From assembly GCA_902729315.2 (NCBI GenBank), contig LR746266.1, forward strand, positions 4,660,759 to 4,724,758: DNA of 64,000 nucleotides, written 5' to 3'. The notes beneath the pieces are model-generated. The model had not been told where the DNA came from and ran no database searches. It saw only the letters and a program-made list of their open reading frames with translations. Origin of the DNA: Spirodela intermedia. Taxonomy: Eukaryota; Streptophyta; Magnoliopsida; Alismatales; Araceae. Both the position numbers and the translations under genes were made by a program. Positions 43,993 to 55,330 of the stretch are shown piece after piece. Position 1 is the stretch's first letter. The number at the start of each line of letters is the position of its first letter.

Positions 43993-45798
43993 ATGGGTAA
44001 CCCCGGGGTGGTGGTCGCGGCGCTGCTGGCGGCGCTGAGCGTTTGCCTCCTATCAGTGCCGGCTGCGGCGCAGCTTCGGCGGGACTACTACGCCAACACA
44101 TGCCCCAACGTGGAGAACATCGTGAGGGGGGTGGTGCAGACCAAGTTCCGGCAAACATTCGTCACCGTCCCCGCCACCCTCCGGCTCTTCTTCCACGACT
44201 GCTTCGTCGAGGTAGGAAACACCTCCACGGCAACCTCCGCAGCCAGCTTGAGCCATTGTGTCGGTTCTAACCGCGTGGATTTCAGGGATGTGATGCGTCC
44301 GTCATGGTGGCGTCCTCGGGGTCCAACACCGCCGAGAAGGACCACCCGGATAACCTATCTCTGGCCGGAGATGGGTTCGACACCGTAATCAAGGCGAAGG
44401 CCGCCGTGGACGCCGTGCCGCAGTGTCGGAACAAGGTCTCCTGCGCCGACATCCTCGCCCTAGCCACGCGTGACGTCGTTGCCCTGGTCTGTTTCCTCGA
44501 TTTGCTTTCGTCCTCTTATTTTCCCTCCCCCCGCTGTAACGAGTTCTGACTGGTCGTCTCGACTTCAATTTCACAATGGGGATCAGTCCGGGGGGCCTTC
44601 GTATGCTGTGGAGCTGGGCAGGCTAGACGGCCTCCGCTCGACGGCGTCGAGCGTGAACGGGAAGCTACCCCAACCGACCTTCAATCTAAATCAGCTCACC
44701 TCCATGTTCGCCGCCAACGGCCTCTCTCGGACGGACATGATCGCGCTCTCAGGTACTAGTCCAGTTCTTCTCGCACGGAGTGCGAGCCTCTCACTCCTCC
44801 CGGCGACGTGCTTCCGCTCCGTCCTTGCGAGGAGGATCAGCTGCTTAGCTGAGATGTCATTTTGACGAGGTCCGGATTATAGGTCTCTGTCCATGAAAAT
44901 GATAACTTCGACCACGCCTCACCAAAACCACCGCGCCAGCCTCTCCGCCCCTCACAAACCATTGATCCATTCAATCAAGGCTTCTCTCCTGGTTTACGCG
45001 TGAAAACCCAGCCCCGGCCTTTCAATAACTTATTATTTAATGAGTATTCACAAGTCCTCCCTCCCTTAGTTGCCCACTCCCCCCATTAAGTTCTTAACGG
45101 CGACCGATTTCGTCCTCATCCACAATTTCACACGACAAGCTCGTTACTTTATTGTACGCGGAAAAGAACACAGAAGCCAATCCAGATTTTAAAAAAAAGG
45201 GTTTACATCAATTATGGATTTCTTAAATGTTCTCGATCGTGTGGGCCCATCGTCAGGATCCTCGGAGGGAATGAGCCTTTTTTCTCGAGTTTTGTTTTTT
45301 GAAAAATTAGTCGCGGCAGAGATCATGGTCACCGCCCGTTTTGGTTTCCTTTGCCATCTCTTAACCGTGGAGGTACTCGGTAACGCTGCAGCGGCGCACA
45401 CGCTGGGCTTCTCACACTGCAACAAGTTCGCCAAGCGCATCTACAGCTTCAGCTCAAGCAACCCGGTGGACCCGACGCTGAACAGGACCTACGCGACGCA
45501 GCTGCAGGCCATGTGCCCGCGCAACGTTGACCCCAGGATCGCCATCGATATGGACCCCGTCACCCCGAGGACCTTCGACAATGTCTACTTCAAGAACCTC
45601 CAGCAGGGGTTGGGCCTCTTCACCTCCGACCAGGTCCTCCACACCGACGCCCGCTCCCGCCCCACGGTCAACGCCTGGGCAAAGAACACCGCCGCCTTCG
45701 AACGGGCCTTCGTCACCGCCATGACCAAGCTCGGCCGCGTCGGCGTCAAGACTGGTTCGCAGGGGAACATCAGAACCCTGTGCGACGTTCTCGGTTAG
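43993..45798 (+). CDS. Secreted class III peroxidase
   Basis: Four exons, 43993-44211, 44286-44486, 44587-44752 and 45392-45798, join to 330 residues, the usual length and the classic three-intron layout of the family. A signal peptide ([16 protein letters not shown]) ends near residue 26 and the mature chain starts [15 protein letters not shown]. The distal haem site is Arg64 and His68 (LRLFFHDCF), with GCDAS and AEKDHPDN for the distal calcium site; [13 protein letters not shown] follows. The proximal haem ligand is His198 in [13 protein letters not shown]. The calcium and end segments ([43 protein letters not shown]) are intact, and paired cysteines are present. The enzyme should use hydrogen peroxide to oxidise phenolics in the apoplast or vacuole. 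The A-A-H-T form instead of the commoner G-A-H-T is known in a subgroup of plant peroxidases. Substrate cannot be told from sequence. Confidence 0.96.
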
Positions 45799-47313
45799 GC
45801 GCTGGTCCGTCTCCGGGGGATCTGCGGAGGACCGCGGAGGGGCCTTCTGCCGGTCGCTTCTTCTTCCCCCCCTGTTCCCCCTCCTCCCCTCACCTCTTGT
45901 TCCTTTGTTCTTGCCCGCTCCGCCGGTCAATAAGCTGGGTCGTGCCCGCCCAGGCCTCGCGCAAGCTCCCTCGATCCACGGATCTTCTCGAACTTCGAAT
46001 AATAAAATAGTAGCATTTGAGCCGTCTCTGCCGTCTCCGCCCGATTAGAACGAATTCCGGGAGCTAGGGTGGTTGAAATCCCCGCCCACCACATGCTCGA
46101 TCGTATTCCCCAACGGAGACGATTCCACTGCGCTCTCCTCTGCTATCAATCATTTCGAGTATAACTTTTCTCGTGAGATACTTCTTAATGCCAAATGACT
46201 TCTTCGTTGACCTTTTCTTTTGAAGAAAATACGGAGAGAAGGACGTCGTCGCTTCAGGCTTCCGGGTCAACCTGTAACAATGAACCCAGTCCACCTGACC
46301 GGGTTAATTTTGAAACCCAAGTCTAGGAAAAATTGACCTTCTCGGGAGTCAGGCTCAGTCGGGGCCCTCGACAGCCATCTCACACTGCAGATTCTTTGAT
46401 TAGGTTAATGTAATTTTCAATGATATATCAATTCGAAAACTCCTTGATCCGTTTTGTGCAGCGTCACCGGCTGATTTCCTGTGACTGATTAAGATATTTG
46501 ATTTTCAAATAATAATATTTATGAATAAAACTTAGTAAAAGAACTGACTGAAGATCTAAATACATGTGTATGTACACACGCACACGTACGTTATATGCAC
46601 GAATACGCCTCAAATTGTAAAATAATAAATAATGACTAGAAAATCATTCAGTTTAATTAAAGAATCAAGCCAACGACGAATCGAAATGGGTGGTAATATA
46701 TAAACCATATTGTCTCCTCTAGGGTGTGACATTTGATGCCAAGTGGATCAGTGAATGAGACGAGAGTTCACACAATTTCGCCGATGCTGCACCGACGAAG
46801 TGCATCCCCTCGTCGTGGCTCAGTGCGCGCCGCCGTGGCTGCCTGTAATCGCACCCCGTGTTATGCGGCAACCTGAGTGCGCGCCGCCGGTCGGCCCGGA
46901 GGAGGGATTGAGGCCCAGCCACGAGAGCAGAAATATCTTCCCGTCGGACGGTGGCATCCGCCTGAGTCGGTAGCGATCTTTGCACGTGGACGGCTGTGAG
47001 AGCCGAGCGCGTCTGCTTCAGACAAGGCGCCCGTGACTGCGACCTCGCGGGAAGCCGCCGGTGGCCATTTTGATGGGCGGCGACCCACCAGACAATGTGC
47101 GGTCCTGATCCTGTGTAGGAAGCGGGATGGCCCTTTCAAAGAGGAGTGGAGGAGAAGGATATTCAGGCGAGAGAAGAGGAAAGAGGTGGGGAGTGTGGCA
47201 GCTGTCTTCTTGCTCTTTCTTTCCGTCTCCCCCATTTCCGTTCTCGGCTTCTCTCTAGAACAGGGGAGAGAATCCATCCAGTAGGCCGCAGGGGAGAAAG
47301 AGAGGGAGAGAAG
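45799..47313. other. Spacer between peroxidase and 104-residue protein genes
   Basis: It holds the peroxidase 3' untranslated region, an AT-rich middle, and from about 46750 a GC-rich upstream region of the next gene. Open frames on both strands here carry no motif I know. Confidence 0.5.
46001..46006 (+). other. Poly(A) signal AATAAA of the peroxidase gene
   Basis: Canonical AATAAA about 200 bases after the peroxidase stop codon. Confidence 0.5.
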
Positions 47314-47760
47314 ATGGAGTTTTTGGGTCGCCTGGACGCGGCCGTGAGGAGAGTCTGGATCGTCCTCGCCATGCGACTCGGAATCCGGAAAACTGGTAAA
47401 TCCACTTCCCCCCAGGTTTTCAGAAAGGAATGAGGTGGTAGGAATCGGAAGAACAGGTCACTGGACACCTTCCTCAACCTCCTTCCACAGCTCTTTACTA
47501 CCTTATTCGCAACTTCTTTCGTCTCAGATAAACTGAACCTGAAACCCGGCCCTCGCGCAGGGCTTATGAAGCTGAGGAACGAGATCAGGACCTGCGAGTA
47601 CGAGGACATCCGCGTGATGTGGGAGCTGCTCAGGATGAAGGGAGACGGGGTCGGTCAGTACTCGCAGCTGACGCCGTCGCCGTCGAGGAGTTCGCGGCAG
47701 CTATGGTCCGTCTTCAGATGGGCGGCCCAGGCTCCCCGTCGCTTGTGCAGCAGCTTCTGA
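47314..47760 (+). CDS. Small conserved-looking plant protein of 104 residues
   Basis: Two exons, 47314-47395 and 47528-47760, join in phase 1 at GT-AG sites. The protein begins MEFLGRLDAAVRRVWIVLAM with an amphipathic, aromatic helix, then RLGIRKTG. The core GLMKLRNEIRTCEYEDIRVM followed by WELLRMK looks conserved (short Lys/Arg-Glu helix with CEYEDVxVMWE pattern that I associate with small uncharacterised plant proteins). The tail is Ser/Arg-rich and ends RRLCSSF. There is no signal peptide or catalytic motif. I do not know a function. The start follows a GA-rich leader, and a poly(A) signal lies at 47961-47966. Confidence 0.75.
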
Positions 47761-48783
47761 GGATGCCCATTTTCTCCCATCCTGGTCGCCCGATGGCCTC
47801 AGAGGCGGCCAAGAGAAGGAAAGGAGATAACGGAGAAGAGTGCGAGCACAGAGACTCCACGCTCTCTTTTCCTTCGACTCCTCCATGTCTAGTTTTGGTC
47901 GGATTGTAGATAAATCCCCGGAGTTCATCCGCCTGTTCTACTCTTTCTACCTAAGATCAGAATAAACAAAATTCATGCAAAAATCATCTTTCCACTTTAC
48001 CACTTCCCGTGCGCCTCTTAATCAAAAAAGATGCATTTTTTTTTATGCAACGCGGTAAATCGTATAACGACTACTTTGAATGTTACGATTATATGTCATC
48101 AAATATATAAGTCTACCTTCATCGTTCTCAATTAATTTAAATATCCCCACGTCGCCAATCTAAATGTTTGTGAATCTCGAGGGAAGGAGCGTAAACATCG
48201 TTCGATCATCGTGGGAATTTCACGCTCTGCTCGTGAGTTCATTTGTGGCTGCCTAATTACGTGTTAAACATGGCGTGACCAATGCTATCGATTTGCATCG
48301 ATCTCTGTAGACTTAGGACTAAGCGTATCAAAATAATATGTGGGGAGTGAATAGAATTAATTAAAGGTGGAAACTTTATGGTTCATCTCATCATGGGAAA
48401 AAAAAAGGAAAAACCAATATTTTATTTTTACAAAGTTGATTAAATCTGTAAATAAAGCTCGACGTTAGGTTCTAAAATATGATTATTTTAGATAATAACA
48501 CTTAAAACGCGACCCCCCGGAGAGAAGCAGACGGCATTAGAGAGCCGGATGATTACAACAAGATCTAAACAGGAATCTGTGTGGGCCCGAATGAGGCGGA
48601 GGCGGCCTGACTTTTGAAGTACACGTGGACGTATTAGAACAGTCTTAGCCCGGTCCAAGTCTTGATCCCGTTCGACCAAGACCGGTCTGTTGAACCGGTT
48701 CGACCCGGTCCATTGATACCCTATGCGCGTATATGTTTATGCTTGCCCTTCCTCGTCTCGTCGTCGGGTTCCCAAAAACAGAG
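47761..48783. other. Spacer before UTP11
   Basis: Contains the 3' untranslated region of the 104-residue protein gene (AATAAA at 47961-47966), AT-rich sequence, and the UTP11 promoter side. No coding exon is visible. Confidence 0.55.
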
Positions 48784-51700
48784 ATGTCGTCTCTGAGGAA
48801 TGCCGTCAGCCGCAGAGCTCACAAAGAACGAGCTCAGCCGTAAGTCTCCCTTCTTCTTCCTCCCTCCCCCTGCTTCTCTCCCTCCTGGGAAGGACAGAAG
48901 GAGGGCAGATTAGGGCTTTTTATATGCATGCTCTGATTTGCGGCTTTCGACTCACAGTCATGACCGGAGGAAGTTTGGACTCCTTGAGAAGCACAAAGAT
49001 TATGTCGTCAGAGCAAAGGCTTTCCACCAGAAGGAGGAGACATTGCGGGTAGGTCTCATGTCTTCCCCTCTGAGTTCTTCCCCCTTATTGGTCTATACTG
49101 TTGTTATGTTCCTTTGGAGTTTTTTTTTTCTCTTAATATGGCACGGCCTGTTTGCTGCTACTTTGAGGATGATTTTTTTTTTTTGGGTTATTTTACAGAA
49201 ACTCAGAGAGAAAGCAGCGTTCAGAAATCCAGATGAATTTTACTTCAAGATGGTCAAAACGAAGACTGTAGATGGAGTCCACAGACCCGAGTAGAAATTC
49301 AGCTTCTGCTATATCCGTTTCAGTGATTTCAAACATCTATCCTTTATATTTTTTTCACGGGAGATATAATATTTATTGCAGGAGCATTGCCAATAAGTAC
49401 AGTCAAGAGGAACTGATGCTGATGAAGACTCAGGACGCGGGATACATTCTCCAGAAGATTCAGAGTGACAGGAAGGTAAGTGGTTTGCGCTGCTTAGCCA
49501 TTTTTCTCTATCTGGCGGTCTGTTTTTCTTTCTTCGGACTTTTGCTAAAAACTATTTGGCGGGGCGCAGAAAATAGAGAAGCTGAGTTCAATGCTACATT
49601 CTCTTGATAGCGAGCCACAAAACAAGCACATCTATTTTGCTGAAGATCGGTTTGTCCTAACCGCCTGTAGATTGTTTATCTAAAATTGGGGTACTTATTT
49701 GTGTAGGATTCTAATTCAAAATGTTTTGCTTACCATATCTCACGATTTCAGCTTTGGTAGGCTTTTCAGATAGTAACCAGGATATATGATTTATTGCAGG
49801 GAAGAAGCCAGAGAGATGCAGTTAAAGCCATCGTCGTCAAGCAGGAAGCCTGGTTTTGGTGAAGTTCCTGATAACATAAAAAGGTGAGAGTTACTTAGAT
49901 TATCATGTAATTTTTTTTTTCTGATTTTCCAATATATTTATCTGATATGATTTTCATTTACATTTAATTGACTGATGATTTTGGAATTTTTAATTAAGTT
50001 ATTTTAATGGAAAATTTCTAGTGCTCTATACATCCATTATATCACCCCATCTCCTATTCAGGGAAGAATAGCTTTATAATTTCTTGAGAATTTGGCTGAT
50101 ACCGCTTATTGGCCATAGAGTTTGACTTTCTTCTAAGTGGAGTCTGCTCTTAAAATTTAGGAGAAAACTTAATATGGTGAAAGTGCAGTTTTCCATCGGG
50201 CATGTTGTAAGATCCTGCTCAGTGCATGTTCTTCAACCTATTTTGTCTACCTTCTCCTATAGTTTGAGGATCATTAAGTTCCATGCTGTATATGATTCCA
50301 CTCCTACACGATCATCAAAGGATTATGAATCCAGTCACCATCTCCAAGCACAGTAATGTAAAGGGATGGAGAATGCACCATATCCTGTGATATGCATCCA
50401 GAACTCCCCATTGGGAAATCCTTCGGGAAATCCTTCCTGGTGATGGAACCATCTCGGATAAATTGTAGACAATGTTCAGGTTAGCAACTATTTGGTATTT
50501 ACCCGAGCGAGGGGGATGGCTCCTAGCATAAATATGAATATCAAGAAGTAGAATTCATGTAAAAGCGGATGAGATATGCAGAGTTGGTACACCTTGAAGT
50601 CTCCTCGAGAAATGAGGAAACTGTCAGTTTGCAAAATCGAGTCGTTCATACTCATTTATGTAAAGGATGACAGCGATGAAACCTTCAGAAGCATTCAAAT
50701 GATGGCAGGTTCTTTGTCCAGCACGGACACATCGATTTACGGCAACACCTTATAATTTAGAAATTTGTGGAAAACATTTCATGCTTCGTGTCCTCGTTAT
50801 GAACTGAAGATAACATTTGAAATATCTCTTTATAGAATGGAGGGATAATTGCTGTAAGAAATCTTTCCCATTTGAGCCTAAAAGGCAAACATCCTGCCCG
50901 TGGCCCAACCAAATATACATCCTGAAGAAACTTCTCGGAAACATATAAAATTTTGGCACAGGGCCCCATCTCAAAGGAGTATTGTTCAAGGAAAATGTCT
51001 AATAGGTGAGCTTAGTTATTGGGTAGAAGTCCAAGGACTGATGCAGTATCCTTGCAGTGAGAAGTAAAATAGGTTGTCTTGCTCAAAAAATGAGATTTTT
51101 AGGAAAGTGCATCGATATATCAATTTTTTATAAAATTCCCACCTTATTAGGTCTTCATGATTTCTTTGGTAGAGACTCACTGGTGAAATGCAATGAAAGT
51201 TGAGAATTATGCACTTCGATTATATTGATAACTCGTGGGTGGTTGTTATGCAGAACACCTTCTGCGAGGGATGGTGGACGAGAATAGTACATATACCTGA
51301 TTAAGTTGCAATTAGAAAACCGATTCGTCAACTGATGAATAGAAATATTATATTTGGCTAATGGGTTTAGTCTTTTTTCTAAGAAATAAAGAGAAATCAT
51401 GTTCTAATGGTTCAGAATGCTAGCAGTCACATTGGGTTGATGGTTTTTTGTGACAAATGTATCAAGGCAGTCTATCATCTTCAATCGCTTTTTTCTCTTC
51501 GCTTTTTTCTCTTCGCCTTTTTCTCGTTTCCAATTCTCTCCTCTGGATAAACCTGTGTCCTTTAGAAATTACTGATCCCGATGAGTATGACTAGACACGC
51601 CTTGCATTTCATGTATGACTCTCCATGTCTTTTCTTCGGGTTCCCAGTCAGGCAAGCTCCCGATCATTATTCAGGAACAGTATCTAACATTTTATCGTTT

Positions 51701-52101
51701 GTTGCAGAAAAATGGAGGGTTCTTACCGTGAGTTAGAAGAGAGGAAGAGACGTGTTAATGAGCTCGAGAAAGTCTACATGGACATGGTACTGAAAAAAGA
51801 GCTGCAGGTGCGGGCACATTAGATGTTGACCTTCCATTTAAGAAAATAACTGCTTTTCTACTATATGGATATCTTCTTCGATTTCAATTCTCTCAGTCAT
51901 AATTCTGCAGATAAGTGTATTCAAATAATTTTTGGCTTTTATTATCGAAAGGTTGTGGGTAAGCCAATCTTTTATTTGTAACATTATTTTCGTTGTTTGT
52001 CAACACAGAAGAAAGGGCGCAAACGCAAGCTCCGAGAAGATGAAATAGTCTGCCCAACAACCAAGCCAATCTACAAGTGGCGGACTGAGCGGAAACGATG
52101 A
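48784..52101 (+). CDS. UTP11: UTP11, U3 snoRNP / SSU processome protein
   Basis: Eight exons, 48784-48839, 48958-49048, 49199-49290, 49382-49475, 49570-49649, 49800-49883, 51708-51807 and 52009-52101, splice to 229 residues, the usual length for UTP11. The N-terminus MSSLRNAVSRRAHKERAQP and then HDRRKFGLLEKHKDYVVRA is the diagnostic start of the family. Further blocks are NPDEFYFKMVKTKTVDGVH, ANKYSQEELMLMKTQDAGYI, KKIEKLSSMLHSL, HIYFAEDREEAREM and a basic C-terminal coiled stretch (KRKLREDE, IYKWRTERKR). UTP11 is a nucleolar part of the small-subunit processome needed for 18S rRNA maturation with U3 snoRNA. The 1.8 kb intron 6 makes up most of the gene. All junctions keep frame. Confidence 0.96.
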
Positions 52102-52260
52102 AATGTTCCCCACGAGATATTTTTGTTATATTTTCTGACTCTGTTTCTTGATTCGGCAGAGAGAATTCCAGTTATAAATGCATAAAGATAGGCTTGAGGG
52201 AGGCTGTGCTGGAGCAAGATCTTGATAACGAGTCCTTCTCTTCCTTCAATTTTATGAGAG

Positions 52261-52266
52261 AATAAA
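52261..52266 (+). other. Poly(A) signal AATAAA of UTP11
   Basis: Canonical AATAAA about 160 bases after the UTP11 stop codon. Confidence 0.5.
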
Positions 52267-52768
52267 TAGTCAATGCCCGTTCAATTCCGACGTTTATGTT
52301 CTTTTAGTTGTGAGGGATTCCGCCCACTGAATTTTTCGCTGAAACATGGGGTAACTGGATTTTTTGTGGGGATACATTCGCGATATATGATGAGGTTGTC
52401 AACTCTTTTGGGCAAATTTATTTTCGGGTTAAAGAGTTCATCAAGCATTAAATTTACGGCGACTACAGCAGGAATACAGAAGCATCAGCATTCAACTCAA
52501 GAACAAATGAAGCAATAATGGTTTTGCATCTGATGGATACTGCCCTCAGGAGGGGCGGAGTCTTCATCGAAATGGGTTTTCTTACATCAATGCTCCATTA
52601 TCAAAGATTCCAGTGCCCATAGACGCAAATGAGATGGCTACCCTGACAGTCAGATAAACAGGAAGCCGATCCTGAGGTACTGTAAGAGCCCTATGAGACA
52701 CAAAAAAGAGAGCTTGTTCCCCATGAGAGACCAGAAATAGTCTCACTGCAAAGTTTCAATGAAGAATC

Positions 52769-52774
52769 TTTATT
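52769..52774 (-). other. Poly(A) signal AATAAA of the transporter gene
   Basis: On the minus strand AATAAA lies about 150 bases past the transporter stop codon at 52922. Confidence 0.5.
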
Positions 52775-52921
52775 AGAGTGAACCTTTCTTGAAGGCATTC
52801 CGCCAACATAATAATTTCTACAATGGTTGGAAATAATTCACAAAAGAGGAACACATTATACTTTTAACTATAATTTACAAGAATAATAATGGCTTTCCAG
52901 GAGAAGAGTAAACACAAAACA

Positions 52922-54830
52922 TTAGGCGGATTTAAACACCCCATCTGATGATCCTTGAGCAGCATCCTTTAAGAGGCTCTTTGAGGCTTCATCGACGACA
53001 TGCTCATCTTGCTGAGATATAACTGGAATAGTGTCAGAGTAGCCACCGGAGCTCATGGGTGTAGAATAAAAAACAGCCCATCTCCTCTCTTTCGCATATT
53101 CGATTCCAGGGTATAGAAGGAATCCAAATAGGATGACAATTCCACTCACGATAAATGTTCTAGCTGAGGCAAGGGACATCACTAGAACAATCAGAAGAGA
53201 AGGGGGCAGACAAAAAACCGTGACCCCAAAAGTACCCAGAGGAATCCTGTAAGGTCTGTGAAGATCTGGCTTCTTGATCCTGAGTCTTACGAAGGCTGCA
53301 AATTCCAGCAGCATCCCAAGAGCATACAAGAAATTAAGAAATTCTATGATCTGCTGGAAGCTCAGCCACGACAAGAGTAAGACCCCAGTTGCAGAGCACA
53401 AAATGCTGATCGTCGGCGTTCCATACTTCGATCTAAAATGTCAACATGAACAACAAAGAACTGTAAGAATCCTTGCCCACTTTCTTAACGAGAAAAAGAA
53501 ACATGTTGGGTACAATGAGAAATCGGATGAATCAAGGTTTATAAAGGCATTCCCAATTCATCCAGGTGCTGTGACTAGAGGTTAAATGATGCCAATTGGA
53601 AACATTACGATAAAGTTTTTGTAAATACGTTCTCCTCATTCTAATCCACAGAGCCAGAGTTCATTAACAAGAAATTATGAGAGAAATAAGATTATGCCTT
53701 GATCTAGGCACCAGGGACAATCCTACGGAGATAATGGCCGACAATTTTACCTATATTACCTACGAAAGCATAGGAAATGACAGTGTTAGTTACAAGGTCA
53801 CAGCTTTGGATGATTGATGTCCCAGTGAAAGAAATCAATACCTATTAGCGAATATTGCTGGGAGCATTCCTATTTCACTCATTCCAAGCAACTGAAAAGC
53901 GTCACTGGTCATCTCGGCTTCAAACAGCCCCATGTTTGACATCCCGGCCGCCGCCTGGATCCACAACTTTAGCCACACGCCGCCAATAAGTAACCCCACC
54001 TGTGCGAAGTACCCGTCGCTCCACTCTTCCGTCTTCGAGCGATCCAGAGCACCCGTCCCCGCCATTAAGGGAACAAGGTAACTGGCCACCACCAGGGCAA
54101 CGGCCCCATATATGGCCCTAGGGAAGGTACGGCTGGGATCTTCCACCTCTCCAGCCAACGTGCTCGCCTTGTCCCAGTAATTCAGGTTCCAGAACATGTT
54201 GTTGAAGTAGCCCTTCCACTGCACCTTCCGAAGATCCACCACTAACCACCGCCGGGGCTGCAGCTTGGGAATTGCAAGTATAGTCATGGCGACGAACGGG
54301 AGAAGAGAGAAAGCCGCCAGGGCAACAGCGGAGAAGCCCACAATGTGGAGACCCCGGTAATTGAGATAGGTGAGGGCGATGGTGACAGCGAGCAGGGCGG
54401 GGACACGGTAGGAAGGGTGTTCGAGGGCTGGGACGGAATGTTTTAGGTAGTCGAGGAAGAGGACGGGATAAAGAGCGTTGTCTATGGCACCGGAGCACCA
54501 TTTCCAGAGCCCTTCCTGGAATCCCCAGAAGGGGCCGAAGGCGGAGGATATCCAAAGGACATAGCCGCCGTTCTCAGGAAAGCAAGTGGCGAGCTCCGCG
54601 GTGATGAGAGCTTCGGGAATACTCCAAATGAGAGGGAAAAGGAGGAACCCAAGGAGAGCCAGGAGGGGTCCTCCCCCGGTGCGGACCGAGTCCTCGATGC
54701 CGAACGGACCGCCGGACACATCATAGAAGATCAAAGCGACCAGGGGGAGCACGCTCAGCTTGGGGCGGCCCTTGGTGGTGGGAGACTCTGTCCCTTCAGG
54801 GCCTTGACCCGATCCATCTGTCTCCCCCAT
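52922..54830 (-). CDS. PUT: APC-family amino acid / polyamine transporter (PUT/LAT type)
   Basis: Two minus-strand exons, 53842-54830 and 52922-53432, join (AG + A) to 499 residues. After a short polar N-terminus, TM1 carries [20 protein letters not shown], the substrate-binding signature of plant PUT/LAT carriers. It is followed by [58 protein letters not shown] and about twelve hydrophobic segments in all. The conserved [20 protein letters not shown] and [10 protein letters not shown] blocks and exon 2's [20 protein letters not shown] and [16 protein letters not shown] match polyamine uptake transporters (for example RMV1, rice PUT1). The protein should be a polyamine or amino acid proton symporter in plasma or endomembranes. 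The GC-rich first exon and AT-richer second exon contrast in composition. Transposon-derived DNA begins about 500 bases upstream of its ATG. Confidence 0.94.
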
Positions 54831-55330
54831 CTAAAGCAGGGAGATGTATTTGGAAGAGGAGCCTCCCCGCACGCTCGTGCTGCGTCGATCAGCGGATCGC
54901 CGAAGGAGGCAAGACTCCCGGCGGCGGGGAAGAGGAATCGATGGTCAGAAGCGGGCAATTAGGGGGCAGATGGGATCTCTTTCCGCATTGGAAGTGGGAA
55001 ACAGGGCGGGACTTGTGGGTGGGAACTCAGATGTCGTGAAGTGTACCTGGCGCAGATCAATGGCATGCTGGAAGATCTACGGTCCCAGATTTGCGGAGAT
55101 ACACAATCGATCAAAATATCTATTGTGACCCGGGGAAACGGTCATCGCGTTGACTTTTAGACGTTCGCGGTTTCAGAATTATTAGCAGGGATAGCCCAAA
55201 TGAATTCGAAATTCGTCCCGTTTCTGTCACATTATAGAAATGATCTTTTTGTGCTCATCTGCGCAGATAATAACTTTCTTAATAATTGGTGAAACTGTGT
55301 TGTCCTAAAGAAAAAAACCTCATAAATAAA
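54831..55330. other. Promoter region of the transporter gene
   Basis: About 300 GC-balanced bases next to the ATG, which include the leader, then a change to AT-rich sequence near 55.15-55.3 kb where the retroelement remnant begins. I cannot place a TATA box with confidence. Confidence 0.45.

Larger units (their letters stand above)
52102..52921. other. Spacer between convergent UTP11 and transporter genes
   Basis: It holds both 3' untranslated regions: AATAAA at 52261-52266 for UTP11 on the plus strand and AATAAA at 52769-52774 on the minus strand for the transporter. No gene lies between. Confidence 0.6.
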
